Assembly (NCBI GenBank): GCA_964459305.1
Contig: CAYWNA010000018.1
Span: forward strand, 1 to 64,000
Origin: CAYWNA01 sp964459305
GTDB lineage: Bacteria; Planctomycetota; Planctomycetia; Pirellulales; Pirellulaceae
Reading direction: 5' to 3'
Length of the DNA: 64,000 nucleotides
The translations under genes were made by a program, and so were the position numbers. Within the stretch, counting starts at the first letter, position 1, and every line of letters starts with the position of its first letter. The notes beneath the pieces were generated by a model. The model saw nothing but the letters and a program-made list of their open reading frames with translations, was not told where the DNA came from and made no database searches. Positions 25,462 through 34,188 of the stretch are shown piece after piece.

Positions 25462-26757
25462 ATGAACAAACGCATCACTCGCCGCAATATGCTGAAAACC
25501 TCTGCAGTGATCGGAACCGGTTTCTGGGTCGGGACCGATTCGGCCAGCCGGGCTGCGAAGTCCCCGAACGAGAAGCTGAACGTGGCATGCATCGGTGTTG
25601 GCGGCCGAGGCGGCGCGAACCTGAAAGGCGTCTCCGGCGAAAACGTCGTGGCGTTGTGCGATGCGGACGACCAGCGGGCGGGCAAGGCGTACGAGCGATT
25701 CCCGAAAGCGAAGAAGTACTATGACTTTCGCCTCATGTTGGACGAAATGGAAAAGCAAATTGATGCTGTGGTCGTGAGCACGCCCGATCACACGCATTTT
25801 CACCCGGCCATCATGGCCATGCGAATGGGCAAACACTGTTACTGCGAGAAACCCATGGCCCATTCGGTTTGGGAAGTGCGCGAAATGACGAAACTGGCCG
25901 CCGAGAACAAGGTGGCGACCCAACTGGGTGCGCAGCGGCATGCCATCCCGAACATGCACCGTGTGGTGGAACTTGTCAAAGCCGGAGCGATCGGCCAAGT
26001 GCGCGAGGTCCACTCTTGGGTCGGCGGCTCGCGAGGTATGCCCGACGTGCCGACCGACACACCGCCCGTACCGTCGCATGTGAAATGGGACTTGTGGCTT
26101 GGACCTGCGCCCTACCGGCCGTACCATCCGACCTATTGCCCCTATGGCTGGCGTTTTTGGTGGGATTTCGGCACCGGCGAAACGGGGAACTGGGGTTGCC
26201 ACATTCTGGATATCGCCTTTTGGTCCCTAGACCTGAAATACCCGACAAAAGTAGAAGGCTCCGGACCGCCAGTCCATCCGCAGACCACGCCGAAATCGAT
26301 GGCCACAAGTTTTGAATTCCCGGCGAACGGCGATCGACCGTCTCTGACATTGAACTGGTACCACGCGGCCAACGGGCCGGACATTCTGCGTGAGCACAAC
26401 CTCCCGAACTCCGGCAACAACACGTTGTTCATCGGCACGGAAGGCATGTTGCTGTGCGGCTTCGGCAAGCGAAAGCTATATCCCGAAGACAAATTCGCCG
26501 AATTCGAACCACCCGAGGAAACGATTCCCGACTCACCGGGCTTCTACAAAGAGTGGATCATGGCGTGCAAGGGTGGAGAACCGGCAACGTGTAATTTCGA
26601 CTACACGGGCCCTATGGCCGAGACTGTGTTGCTTGGGAACGTCGCCTATCGGGCTGACGGCAGTTTCAAATGGGACGCCGCCAACCTGAAGGCTGTCGGT
26701 AACGACAAAGCGCAGGAGTATATCCATCCGCCATTCCGCAAAGGTTGGGAGATTTAG
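25462..26757 (+). CDS. Gfo/Idh/MocA family oxidoreductase, Tat-exported (second copy)
   Basis: 431 residues from the ATG at 25462. The TRRNMLKTSAVIGTGFWV start is a twin-arginine signal. The Rossmann domain (about 37-160) has VACIGVGGRGGANLKGV and the CYCEKPMAHS motif with the conserved Lys; the C-terminal domain contains GWRFWWDFGTGETGNWGCH and HILDIAFWSLDL. It is clearly paralogous in design to the gene at 19649, though the sequences differ widely. Probable exported sugar or cyclitol dehydrogenase. Its stop is close to, or overlaps, the start of the next gene. Confidence 0.9.
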   Translation: MNKRITRRNMLKTSAVIGTGFWVGTDSASRAAKSPNEKLNVACIGVGGRGGANLKGVSGENVVALCDADDQRAGKAYERFPKAKKYYDFRLMLDEMEKQIDAVVVSTPDHTHFHPAIMAMRMGKHCYCEKPMAHSVWEVREMTKLAAENKVATQLGAQRHAIPNMHRVVELVKAGAIGQVREVHSWVGGSRGMPDVPTDTPPVPSHVKWDLWLGPAPYRPYHPTYCPYGWRFWWDFGTGETGNWGCHILDIAFWSLDLKYPTKVEGSGPPVHPQTTPKSMATSFEFPANGDRPSLTLNWYHAANGPDILREHNLPNSGNNTLFIGTEGMLLCGFGKRKLYPEDKFAEFEPPEETIPDSPGFYKEWIMACKGGEPATCNFDYTGPMAETVLLGNVAYRADGSFKWDAANLKAVGNDKAQEYIHPPFRKGWEI

Positions 26758-26765
26758 CGCTCGCC

Positions 26766-28016
26766 GTGACGCCGCCGATCAAGACGTTGCCCATCGTCGA
26801 ACGCTGGGACTGCACCGGCTGTGGCCTGTGCTGCCGAGGAAACGTCGTGCCGCTGGACGACGACGATCTCCAGCGTCTGCGCGAACAAGAGTGGGATAAA
26901 CACCCGGACTATCGCGGCTTGCGTACGGTGGTGCGCCTGGGCGCATTCAACCGACGATATCGTCTGGCCCAGCGCAACGACGGCACCTGCGTCTTCTTGA
27001 CCGACGAGGGACTCTGCCGAATCCATCAGGAATTCGGTTTCCAGACGAAACCGCTCGTCTGCCGCATGTACCCGCTGCAGTTGGTTCCAGTCGACAAGAC
27101 GGCCTGGTTGACATTGCGGCGCAGTTGCCCAACCGCCGCTGCCGATCAAGGCCGCGAGATGAAGGAGTACCGCGGCGAGGCGAAGCGGTTTGTCAAGGAG
27201 CGGCCGAGATTGGCCGAAGCCGTCAGCCCGCCCAGCATCAAGCGTGGACATCAACGATCGTGGACGGACACACTGCTGGTCACGGGTGCAATCGAACGGT
27301 TGCTCGCCGACGAGCGATATCCACTGATTCGCCGACTGGTCCATGGTCTGCGATTCTGCGATCTGCTGAATCAATGTCGATTGAAGCGGCTCGACACGAC
27401 AAATCTTCGAGAATTGACGCAAGTGCTGGCGGATACCGCACCGGAGGAGGCTGGCGAGTTGTTTCGCGAACGCGCCGCGCCCAGCCGGTCCGCCGCTGTG
27501 CTGTTTCGGCAAATCGTGGCCTACTACCTGCGGCTACATCCCCTTCACATCGTGCGCGAAACATGGCGACAACGTTGGCGCATGACCACGACGGCATGGG
27601 CTTTCGCTCGCGGCAAAGGTGAGATCCCGCGATTGCACCCTGATTTTCCCGAAAGCCGTTTCGAGACGATGGAGGTGTGTGCGCTGGGGCACTTGGAGGA
27701 AGCGATTCAGAGGCCACTGGTTCGCTACTTCGAAACCATGGCCCATTCAAGACAATACGCCGTGCTCAGCCGGCCGGGCTGGTCCGTCGTCGAGAAGTTC
27801 CGCGCCCTGGCCATCGCCTACCCTGTCGCGTTGTGGATGCTGCGGTACTTCAGCGGCACGAATCCGCCGACCATCGACGATGCGATTGATATCGTAACCA
27901 CCATCGATCGGGGACAAGGCCACGGTCCTCTAGCGGGCCGGCAACATCGCCGGCGCATCGCACACCTCGCATCGCTCGGTGAACTCGAACGCATCGCCGT
28001 CTGGTACGCGCGGTGA
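26766..28016 (+). CDS. YkgJ-family cysteine-cluster protein, long form
   Basis: About 416 residues from the GTG at 26766; a TTG at 26745, inside the preceding gene, is an alternative. The N-terminal third carries the cluster: WDCTGCGLCCRGNVVPL, GTCVFLTDEGLCRIHQEFGF, PLVCRMYPLQL and LRRSCPTAA, the CxxCxxCC family pattern. The remaining 280 residues are helical, hydrophobic in places (PVALWMLRYFSG) and of unknown role; other long YkgJ-type proteins have a similar extension. The spacing suggests co-transcription with the oxidoreductase. Metal binding is inferred, function unknown. Confidence 0.8.
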   Translation: MTPPIKTLPIVERWDCTGCGLCCRGNVVPLDDDDLQRLREQEWDKHPDYRGLRTVVRLGAFNRRYRLAQRNDGTCVFLTDEGLCRIHQEFGFQTKPLVCRMYPLQLVPVDKTAWLTLRRSCPTAAADQGREMKEYRGEAKRFVKERPRLAEAVSPPSIKRGHQRSWTDTLLVTGAIERLLADERYPLIRRLVHGLRFCDLLNQCRLKRLDTTNLRELTQVLADTAPEEAGELFRERAAPSRSAAVLFRQIVAYYLRLHPLHIVRETWRQRWRMTTTAWAFARGKGEIPRLHPDFPESRFETMEVCALGHLEEAIQRPLVRYFETMAHSRQYAVLSRPGWSVVEKFRALAIAYPVALWMLRYFSGTNPPTIDDAIDIVTTIDRGQGHGPLAGRQHRRRIAHLASLGELERIAVWYAR

Positions 28017-28152
28017 TCGATGTTGGTGATCCGATTCCGTTTTTCCTTTCTCAGTCTCCCTGTCGTACAACTCTCCAGCCGTTTCTTCGCCGTCCTGCTG
28101 CCAAATCCCCAAATGACCTCGCCGCCCGCGTGGTTACGAAGCCGTTGCGCCC

Positions 28153-28176
28153 ATCGGTGGGGCCACGCCCACCGAT
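28153..28176. repeat. Hairpin with ATCGGTGGG arms
   Basis: Perfect 9-base arms (28153-28161 and 28168-28176) around the 6-base loop GCCACG. It sits 137 bases beyond the YkgJ-type gene and could end its transcript, but no T-run follows, so I do not call it a terminator. Confidence 0.7.
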
Positions 28177-28210
28177 AACACCGGCCAATTGCTGGCAGAC
28201 GGAAATCGGC

Positions 28211-28230
28211 GGGGCAGGGCAGGGGGGGGG
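28211..28230 (+). repeat. G-rich GGGCAGGG motif (plus strand)
   Basis: GGGGCAGGGCAGGG followed by a G-run. It is one of eight long copies of the same motif in the window (also about 29189, 41166, 43991, 45917 and 46273 on plus; 53789 and 59264 on minus). It matches the E. coli FtsK-orienting consensus GGGNAGGG and can also form a G-quadruplex. Confidence 0.75.
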
Positions 28231-28356
28231 TAGAGCGTCGGGGAAACCCCGCGCGGCAAGCCACCACACTTCCATGTCCTCAACCGGAACGAGTCTGACG
28301 ATGTGAGCCGACGCACACGTGACCAGGCGCTCGTATCGTCGGTGACGATTCAGATA

Positions 28357-28560
28357 CTACGTCCCAATGATGGCCGCGTTGCGATCAACCATCACTTGTT
28401 CCGTGTAGGCCATCCCGCAACTCTCGCCATTCGATAGGATCCGTTCCATCGAATCTAAGCTCAGCGGTTCCAAAACAGCAGCAAGATCATCGAGCTGCAC
28501 GCCAGCTCCCTTTTCGTTTTCCACCGACGGATTTTCTAGCTCACGGAATTGGCAAACGCA
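28357..28560 (-). pseudogene. Coding-like remnant of an unknown gene
   Basis: An open frame of about 70 codons on the minus strand with no start codon before an upstream TGA, which lies in the first 123-base repeat. The translation runs through FRELENPSVENEKGAGVQLD and ends MVDRNAAIIGT. Codon choice looks like that of real genes, and the end has a clean stop. I do not recognise the family. The likeliest reading is the 3' end of a gene cut off by arrival of the repeat. Confidence 0.35.
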
Positions 28561-28587
28561 GGCCGACCTCGCCTTGGACCTCGCCGC

Positions 28588-28710
28588 GATTCAGACGTAA
28601 CCCGGCCATCACGAGACGACCCCGCACGGCAGGTCTCAGATAATTGCGGACTTCGCCAAGTCCGCAATACTGTCCATGGGCCATTGTTCGGTCAACCAGC
28701 GGACAACGTG
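28588..28710. repeat. 123-base direct repeat, copy A
   Basis: Begins CGATTCAGACGTAACCCGG and ends near CCAGCGGACAACGTG. Copy B at 28868-28990 is about 80 percent alike by eye. The internal hairpin at 28643-28668 has perfect 11-base arms ATTGCGGACTT around CGCC. Confidence 0.8.
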
Positions 28711-28867
28711 CTTGCTGTAACGCAATTCACTGCGGACTCTCAGCCTGTCCGAAGGATTGGAATTGAACCGCACGTCGCGACGCCATTCGGCCGCGCGGAT
28801 AGGAAGCGAAGATCCGCAGTACTATTGGCACGAACCACAGTTGGTGAGAGGCGGTCGAAGGTTTCTG

Positions 28868-28990
28868 CGATTCAGACGTAACCCGGCCATCACGAGACCG
28901 ATGCGCACAGCAGGTTTCGGATAATTGCGGACTTCGCGAAGTCTGCAATGCTGTCCCCGATCCACCGTGGCGTCGGCCAGCGGACAGTGC
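28868..28990. repeat. 123-base direct repeat, copy B
   Basis: Same start as copy A. Its hairpin at 28924-28949 keeps ATTGCGGACTT in the left arm, while the right arm has one C to T change that leaves a G-U pair, so the fold is preserved in RNA. Loop CGCG. Confidence 0.8.
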
Positions 28991-29188
28991 GCGTTCTCTC
29001 GCCACTCATTGCTGAACCGGCCTGCCCGTTGTACGCAGCAGCTGAGACTCGATTGCATGAGACATTGCAGCAACATCCGGCCCCGATGTCCGAGGAATCG
29101 CACCGTGATATCCAAACCTCTATTGACCAAGTCCGCCATCAGGAAGAAAAGGCGTAGAGTCGCAAACTCAGTGATTGGCAAGGCGAGT

Positions 29189-29205
29189 GGGGCAGGGCAG
29201 GGGGG
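29189..29205 (+). repeat. G-rich GGGCAGGG motif (plus strand)
   Basis: GGGGCAGGGCAGGGGGG, about 195 bases before gcvH. Same motif as at 28211. Confidence 0.75.
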
Positions 29206-29400
29206 ACGGTGTTCGTCGATCCGTGAGACGCTAATGCTTGGTTTTCGTGGTATTTTCACGCTTTTCCTCTGGCTACTCTAAGTGTGCCTGTCGACGCAGG
29301 TCGTCCCGGCGATGCTTACTTGCACACTAGGAACACAGGCCAAATCCGCTAAAATGCCAGTCCCTGGAGTTTCCTTTCATTGGTATGAAGGACGTAGATC

Positions 29401-29802
29401 GTGAATCCGGAAGAACTACTTTATGACGAGACCCATGAATGGGTGTATGTCTCCGAGGAAGGTGGCGCGAAGGTGGCCACCATTGGCATTTCGGCTTTCG
29501 CCGTGGAGCAGTTGACCGACCTAGTCTTCATGGAGTTGCCCGAGGTGGGGCGCGAGGTCCGGGCTGGTGAGGAGTTCGGCGAGGTCGAATCGGTCAAGGC
29601 TGTCAGTCCGCTATGCAGTCCGGTGGGCGGCGAAGTGATCGAAGTCAACAAGGACTTGCCAGCCAAGTTGGAGGCGTTGAACGAAGATCCTTATGGAGTC
29701 GGCTGGATCGCCAAGATCAAAATCACCGACGAAGGCTCATTGTCCAAATTGATGGACTATGCCGCCTACCAAGACCAATGTGCTGAAGAAGAGCAGTCGT
29801 AG
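29401..29802 (+). CDS. gcvH: Glycine cleavage system H protein
   Basis: 133 residues from a GTG start. H protein carries the methylamine intermediate on a lipoyl arm between the P and T proteins. The lipoyl attachment site is EVESVKAVSP with Lys66; HEWV near the N-terminus and NEDPYGVGWIAKIK near the C-terminus are also typical. Length is normal for bacterial GcvH. The P-protein subunits follow about 700 bases downstream, interrupted by a broken TIR gene; gcvT is not in the window. Confidence 0.96.
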   Translation: MNPEELLYDETHEWVYVSEEGGAKVATIGISAFAVEQLTDLVFMELPEVGREVRAGEEFGEVESVKAVSPLCSPVGGEVIEVNKDLPAKLEALNEDPYGVGWIAKIKITDEGSLSKLMDYAAYQDQCAEEEQS

Positions 29803-29962
29803 ATCGGGCGTTGAACTGACACAGAATCGTGAAGTTTTTTGGGCTATTCGAGAAAGGAGCGGCATCTCGCTTGGCCGACGGAGTGGCAAAGAACATTACA
29901 ATTCGGGCTGGCCAACGGTCGATAAAACCGGATCATTGCCCCCCAGAACACAGGTGCGTGTC

Positions 29963-30422
29963 ATGTCAATCAACGGCTTTGTCTCATATGCCCATAGCGA
30001 CGAAGATCTGCGAAAACGCCTGCATAAGCCACCTCGCGTTGTTACATCGAGAGGGCTTGGTTTCCTTCTGGCACGACCGAAGAGTCACGCCAGGGATGGA
30101 GTGGGAGCACGAAATCGACGATCGTTTGGACGACAGCCAAGTTGTATTGTTACTTGTGAGTGCCGACTTCATTGCGTCTGACTACTGTTGGGGCGTCGAA
30201 ATGAAACACACTATGGAAATGCACACCGCCGGACTTGCTGGTGTCATTCCAGTCGTCCTACGCCACTGTGTATGGCATACTGCCCCGTTTGGTAGACTCC
30301 AAGCGTTGCCGACAGGCGGGAAACCTGTCGATGCTATGCGACCGCGTGACAGAGCATTTATGGAGATTGCAGAGCGAATCAGATCTATCGTGACGGAAAT
30401 GGAGGCAGTGACTTGCGGATGA
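29963..30422 (+). pseudogene. TIR-domain protein gene with a +1 frameshift
   Basis: Two frames together give one TIR domain. From the ATG at 29963 the first frame reads MSINGFVSYAHSDEDLRKRL and should continue into HLALLHREGLVSFWHD, but that part is in the next frame, which runs to a stop at 30422. A single extra C at about 30029-30030 explains the shift. The second part keeps the TIR core: PGMEWEHEIDDRLDDSQVVL, LLVSADFIASDYCWGVEM, VIPVVLRHC, PFGRLQALPTGGKPV; the intact protein would be about 153 residues. TIR proteins act as NAD-consuming effectors or in signalling. It is either a true pseudogene or a sequencing error. Sits inside the gcv cluster. Confidence 0.75.
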
Positions 30423-30490
30423 AGAGACGATTTCACCCGGTGGAATTCGCTGGCTTTTCAGGGCAAGCCCTGACCTCCTGGATGTGAGCA

Positions 30491-31828
30491 ATGCCGTACT
30501 GCTTCAACACGCCTGATGACCAACAATCGATGCTCGAAGCGATCGGCGCTGCTTCGATAGAGGAGTTGTTCGACTGCATTCCAAAGGATATCCGCTTGCA
30601 GCGTCCGCTGGACGTCCCGCCGGCCTTAAGTGAACTGGAATTGACACACCACATGTCCGCTCTGGCGGCGAAGAACGCATGCGCCGGTGATTGTGTCTGT
30701 TTCTTGGGCGGCGGCAGCTACGACCATTTCATCCCTGCGGTTGTGGATTCGCTTTGTTCGCGCGGTGAATTCTACACGTCCTACACGCCGTACCAGCCGG
30801 AGGTCAGCCAAGGCAATCTGCAGGCGATGTTCGAGTACCAGACGCTCATCTGCCAGTTGACCGGTATGGATGTCTCCAACGCCAGCCTTTACGACGGCGG
30901 GACTGCTGCAGCCGAAGCGGTGTTGATGTCGATGAGCCTCACACGGCGAGACGAGAAAGTCGTGGCAGCGGCAAGCGTCCACCCGGAGTATCGCGAAATC
31001 CTCCGAACTTATCTGGCGAATCTGGACACCGATCTGGTTACGGTCGGTGCACCGGGCGGCACGGTCAGTCTGGACGATTTGAGTGCGGCGGTGGACGATC
31101 AGACATCCTGCGTGCTAATCCAGCATCCCAACTTCTTCGGCTGCCTGGAGGATGTGGCGGCGGTTGCGGATATCGCCCATGGGGCCGGTGCTTTGCTGGT
31201 GCAATCATTTGATCCTATCAGCTTGGGCCTGCTTAAGCGGCCCGGTGACCTGGGCGCCGACATCGCGGTGGCCGAAGGGCAATCGCTGGGAACACCAATG
31301 TCGTTCGGCGGGCCTTATCTGGGTATCATGGCTTGCCGTGAGAAGTTCGTGCGCCGGCTGCCCGGTCGAATTGCAGGGCAGACCACCGATCGGCACGGTC
31401 GGCGCTGTTGGGTGCTGACCCTGCAGACTCGCGAACAGCACATCCGCCGCGAAAAGGCCACCAGTAATATCTGTACGAACCAAGGTTTGATCGCGCTGAG
31501 AGCCGCGATCTACTTGACGGCGCTCGGGCCACAAGGTCTTCGAGAGACCGCCGAGTTGTGCCTGCAGAAATCCCGTTACACCCTTGACCAGATCACCAGC
31601 GGCGACCGGTTCACGGCGGCTTTCGCAAAGCCAACGTTCAAGGAATTCGTCGTGCGCGACGCGGAGGGTGGTGTAGCAGAGTTGTTGACCGAAGCCGCGC
31701 GGGACGGTTATCTGGCCGGTGTTCCTTTGGGACGATGGTATCCCGAATTGGATGACTGTTTTCTGGTGACCGTCACCGAAAAACGAACGAAGGCCGAGAT
31801 TGACGGCTTGGTGTCATGTGTAGTCTGA
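30491..31828 (+). CDS. gcvPA: Glycine dehydrogenase (decarboxylating) subunit 1
   Basis: 445 residues from ATG. The N-terminal half of the P protein, encoded separately as in many thermophiles, Bacillus and planctomycetes. FLGGGSYDHFIPAVVDSLCS, TPYQPEVSQGNLQAMFEYQT, NASLYDGGTAAAEA and KATSNICTNQGLIAL are highly conserved P-protein segments. With GcvPB it decarboxylates glycine using PLP carried by the other subunit. Its end overlaps the start of gcvPB by 13 bases. Confidence 0.96.
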   Translation: MPYCFNTPDDQQSMLEAIGAASIEELFDCIPKDIRLQRPLDVPPALSELELTHHMSALAAKNACAGDCVCFLGGGSYDHFIPAVVDSLCSRGEFYTSYTPYQPEVSQGNLQAMFEYQTLICQLTGMDVSNASLYDGGTAAAEAVLMSMSLTRRDEKVVAAASVHPEYREILRTYLANLDTDLVTVGAPGGTVSLDDLSAAVDDQTSCVLIQHPNFFGCLEDVAAVADIAHGAGALLVQSFDPISLGLLKRPGDLGADIAVAEGQSLGTPMSFGGPYLGIMACREKFVRRLPGRIAGQTTDRHGRRCWVLTLQTREQHIRREKATSNICTNQGLIALRAAIYLTALGPQGLRETAELCLQKSRYTLDQITSGDRFTAAFAKPTFKEFVVRDAEGGVAELLTEAARDGYLAGVPLGRWYPELDDCFLVTVTEKRTKAEIDGLVSCVV

Positions 31829-33270
31829 AATCGACCGAACTGCTGTTTGAAATCTCCAGGCCGGGACGCCGTTGTGTGCTCCTGCCGGAGGCGGATGTTC
31901 CGCGACGGGCCTTGGGCGATTTGCTTCCCGCCGATGCCGTAGCGGAGGCGCCGCCGCCGTTGCCCGAATTGGCCGAACCGGATGTGGTACGTCATTTCAC
32001 GAACCTGTCCACGCGGAATATGTCGGTCGATACGCACTTCTATCCGCTCGGCTCTTGCACCATGAAATACAACCCGAAGCGCAACGAGCGGCTTGCATCG
32101 CTGCCGGGGTTCACCAACGCGCATCCTCACCAGCCGCACCAGACGCTGCAGGGCCTGCTCGGACTGCTGTTCGAGTTACAACAACTGCTAGCCGAGATTT
32201 CCGGACTGCCTGCCGTCTCGCTACAACCAGCCGCCGGCGCGCACGGTGAACTGACGGCCTTGATGGTGGCAGCAGCTCATTTTCGTCAACTGGGTCAAGG
32301 ACGGACCAAAGTCCTCGTTCCCGACAGCGCACACGGCACGAATCCGGCCAGCGCCCGAATGGCAGGCTTTCAATCGGTCACTGTCAAGAGCACCGACGAC
32401 GGCCGTGTTGATATGCAGGACCTTCGGTCGAAGCTGGATGAGCAGATCGGCGTCTTCATGCTCACCAATCCCAACACGTTGGGGTTGTTCGAGGGGCAAG
32501 TGGCCGAGATCGCCGAGTTGGTCCATGCGTTGGGTGGACTGATCTATTTGGACGGCGCCAATATGAACGCCATCTTGGGAATCGCGCGACCGGGCGACTT
32601 TGGCGCCGATATGATGCATTTCAATCCGCACAAGACTTTTGGCGGGCCCCATGGCGGCGGAGGCCCTGGGGCTGGTCCGATCTGTGTCACCGAGACATTG
32701 GAGGTCTATCTACCTTCGCCCACGATCGAATTCGATGGTGGGCGATATTCGCTGCAATACGATCGACCGAAATCCATTGGGCGCGTTCGCAGCTTTTTCG
32801 GCAATGTCGGCGTTCTGGTGCGGGCATACTGCTACATCCTGACCCATGGACCGGACGGTTTGCGCAGGGTGGCTGAAAACGCAGTGCTGAATGCGAACTA
32901 CTTACTGAGCCGCGTGAAGGACTTTCTGCCGGTGCCCCGCGGCGACCGCTGCACCCACGAATTCGTGGCGACGGCCGGGCCTCTGAAACGAGAGAAAGAC
33001 GTTTCGGCGATGGGCATTGCAAAACGTCTTTTGGACTTCGGCTTTCACGCTCCCACCGTCTACTTTCCTCTGACGGTGCCCGAAGCGATCATGATCGAGC
33101 CGACGGAAACCGAAAGCAAAGAGACCTTGGATGCCTTTGCGGAAACGCTGTTACGTATCACGGAAGAGCAGGCGGCACTCCTGCACGACGCTCCCCATAC
33201 AACCGTCATTAGCCGACCCGACGAAGTAAAGGCCGCTCGCAAGCCGGTGATGAAATGGACTGCCGATTGA
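31816..33270 (+). CDS. gcvPB: Glycine dehydrogenase (decarboxylating) subunit 2
   Basis: 484 residues from ATG, overlapping gcvPA. It holds the PLP Lys in MHFNPHKTFGGPHGGGGPGAG-type context (about residue 275). Other P-protein landmarks: FYPLGSCTMKYNPKRNE near residue 75, QPAAGAHGELTALMVAAAH, PDSAHGTNPASARMAGF, and LTNPNTLGLFE. The end overlaps the start of the lipoyl transferase gene by 16 bases, so gcvPA-gcvPB-transferase appear to be translated as one unit. Confidence 0.97.
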   Translation: MCSLKSTELLFEISRPGRRCVLLPEADVPRRALGDLLPADAVAEAPPPLPELAEPDVVRHFTNLSTRNMSVDTHFYPLGSCTMKYNPKRNERLASLPGFTNAHPHQPHQTLQGLLGLLFELQQLLAEISGLPAVSLQPAAGAHGELTALMVAAAHFRQLGQGRTKVLVPDSAHGTNPASARMAGFQSVTVKSTDDGRVDMQDLRSKLDEQIGVFMLTNPNTLGLFEGQVAEIAELVHALGGLIYLDGANMNAILGIARPGDFGADMMHFNPHKTFGGPHGGGGPGAGPICVTETLEVYLPSPTIEFDGGRYSLQYDRPKSIGRVRSFFGNVGVLVRAYCYILTHGPDGLRRVAENAVLNANYLLSRVKDFLPVPRGDRCTHEFVATAGPLKREKDVSAMGIAKRLLDFGFHAPTVYFPLTVPEAIMIEPTETESKETLDAFAETLLRITEEQAALLHDAPHTTVISRPDEVKAARKPVMKWTAD

Positions 33271-33998
33271 TCCTCGACGAGCCCGCCAGCGGCGCATGGA
33301 ACATGGCGTTGGATGAGGCACTTCTTGAGTCGGCCGGGAATGCCGCGTCTGGTGCGTGTCTACGGTTCTATTTCTGGGAACGACCGACCGTTTCTCTTGG
33401 GTACTTCCAAAGCCACGAAGACCGACGGCGGCACGAGAGCAGCCTGGAGTGTCCCATAGTGCGGCGGTCGACCGGCGGTGGGGCTATCGTTCACGATAGA
33501 GAGTTGACTTACAGCTTCGTTTCCGAAATCCCCGGTCATGCGACATTCGATTTGCGAGGTTGGTATGGGGCGTTTCACCAGACGCTCATCGATGAGCTGT
33601 TGACAATGGGGGTTCAATCGCGCCTCTGTGACGGCATACCACGGGACCCCGCAAAGGCGGAATCGTTTTTGTGCTTTCAGCGTCGGGCCGAAGGTGATGT
33701 TCTGCTCGGCGATGCCAAAATCGCCGGCAGTGCCCAGCGCCGCCGGAAGCGAACGTTACTTCAACACGGGAGCGTTCTGCTAGAAAGGTCTATGCGATCC
33801 CCCGAATTATCCGGCATCGAAGAGCTGGCCGGCATTCGCATCGATGCGTTAGAGCTTGCGAAGCGATGGGCAGACCGTGTTACCCACCAACTTGGACTGT
33901 CCCTGACGTCCGCTCAGCCCACCGGCGGAGAAACTCAACTCGCGGCGCGATTGTGCCGGGAAAAGTTCGCTGGCGCTCATTGGACATGTCGAAGATAA
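33255..33998 (+). CDS. Octanoyl/lipoyl transferase, LipM/LplA-like
   Basis: 247 residues from an ATG inside the end of gcvPB. Belongs to the biotin/lipoate protein ligase fold: ASGAWNMALDEALLE, RRSTGGGAIVHD (70-81) and GDAKIAGSAQRRR with Lys155. The Cys140 in ESFLCFQR is at the place of the catalytic Cys of LipM/LipL, which points to an acyl-enzyme transferase rather than an ATP-dependent LplA ligase. Position directly after gcvPB, in a cluster with gcvH, supports a role in lipoylating the H protein. It is slightly shorter than Bacillus LipM. Confidence 0.85.
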   Translation: MDCRLILDEPASGAWNMALDEALLESAGNAASGACLRFYFWERPTVSLGYFQSHEDRRRHESSLECPIVRRSTGGGAIVHDRELTYSFVSEIPGHATFDLRGWYGAFHQTLIDELLTMGVQSRLCDGIPRDPAKAESFLCFQRRAEGDVLLGDAKIAGSAQRRRKRTLLQHGSVLLERSMRSPELSGIEELAGIRIDALELAKRWADRVTHQLGLSLTSAQPTGGETQLAARLCREKFAGAHWTCRR

Positions 33999-34188
33999 CC
34001 TAGGTTGTTCAAGTTCTGCCCATAAGGTATTTTGACGCAAGCTAGCGAGTCTGTTATTCTGAAGGTTAGGAATGATTTCATGGTCTAGTGCCGGGGCTTT
34101 GCGCGTTTCTCATTTCTTCACACTCTCTTATGAAGCCCCTTTGCCCTCTGCGGCGCGCCCAATCATTCCTGCGAAGGAAAGGCCATAG

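Larger units (their letters stand above)
28017..29400. other. Gene-poor, repeat-rich 1.4-kb region
   Basis: No complete gene recognised. It contains a hairpin with arms ATCGGTGGG at 28153-28176, a G-rich GGGGCAGGG motif (28211-28230), a coding-like remnant on the minus strand (28357 to about 28560), two 123-base direct repeats (28588-28710 and 28868-28990) with internal hairpins, and a second G-rich motif (29189-29205). Short open frames on both strands here are inconsistent with each other and lack family resemblance. The last 120 bases must hold the gcvH promoter; no glycine riboswitch was seen. Confidence 0.65.

Noticed and set aside
28153..28176. Terminator after the long cysteine-cluster gene
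   Set aside because: Good hairpin, but no T-run follows on either strand.
28822..29259. 145-codon minus-strand open frame in the repeat region
   Set aside because: It reads through the 123-base repeat and a G-rich motif and shows no domain or start support.
29281..29400. Glycine riboswitch before gcvH
   Set aside because: No tandem aptamer-like conserved helices or GGAGAG-type motifs were seen in the short upstream region.
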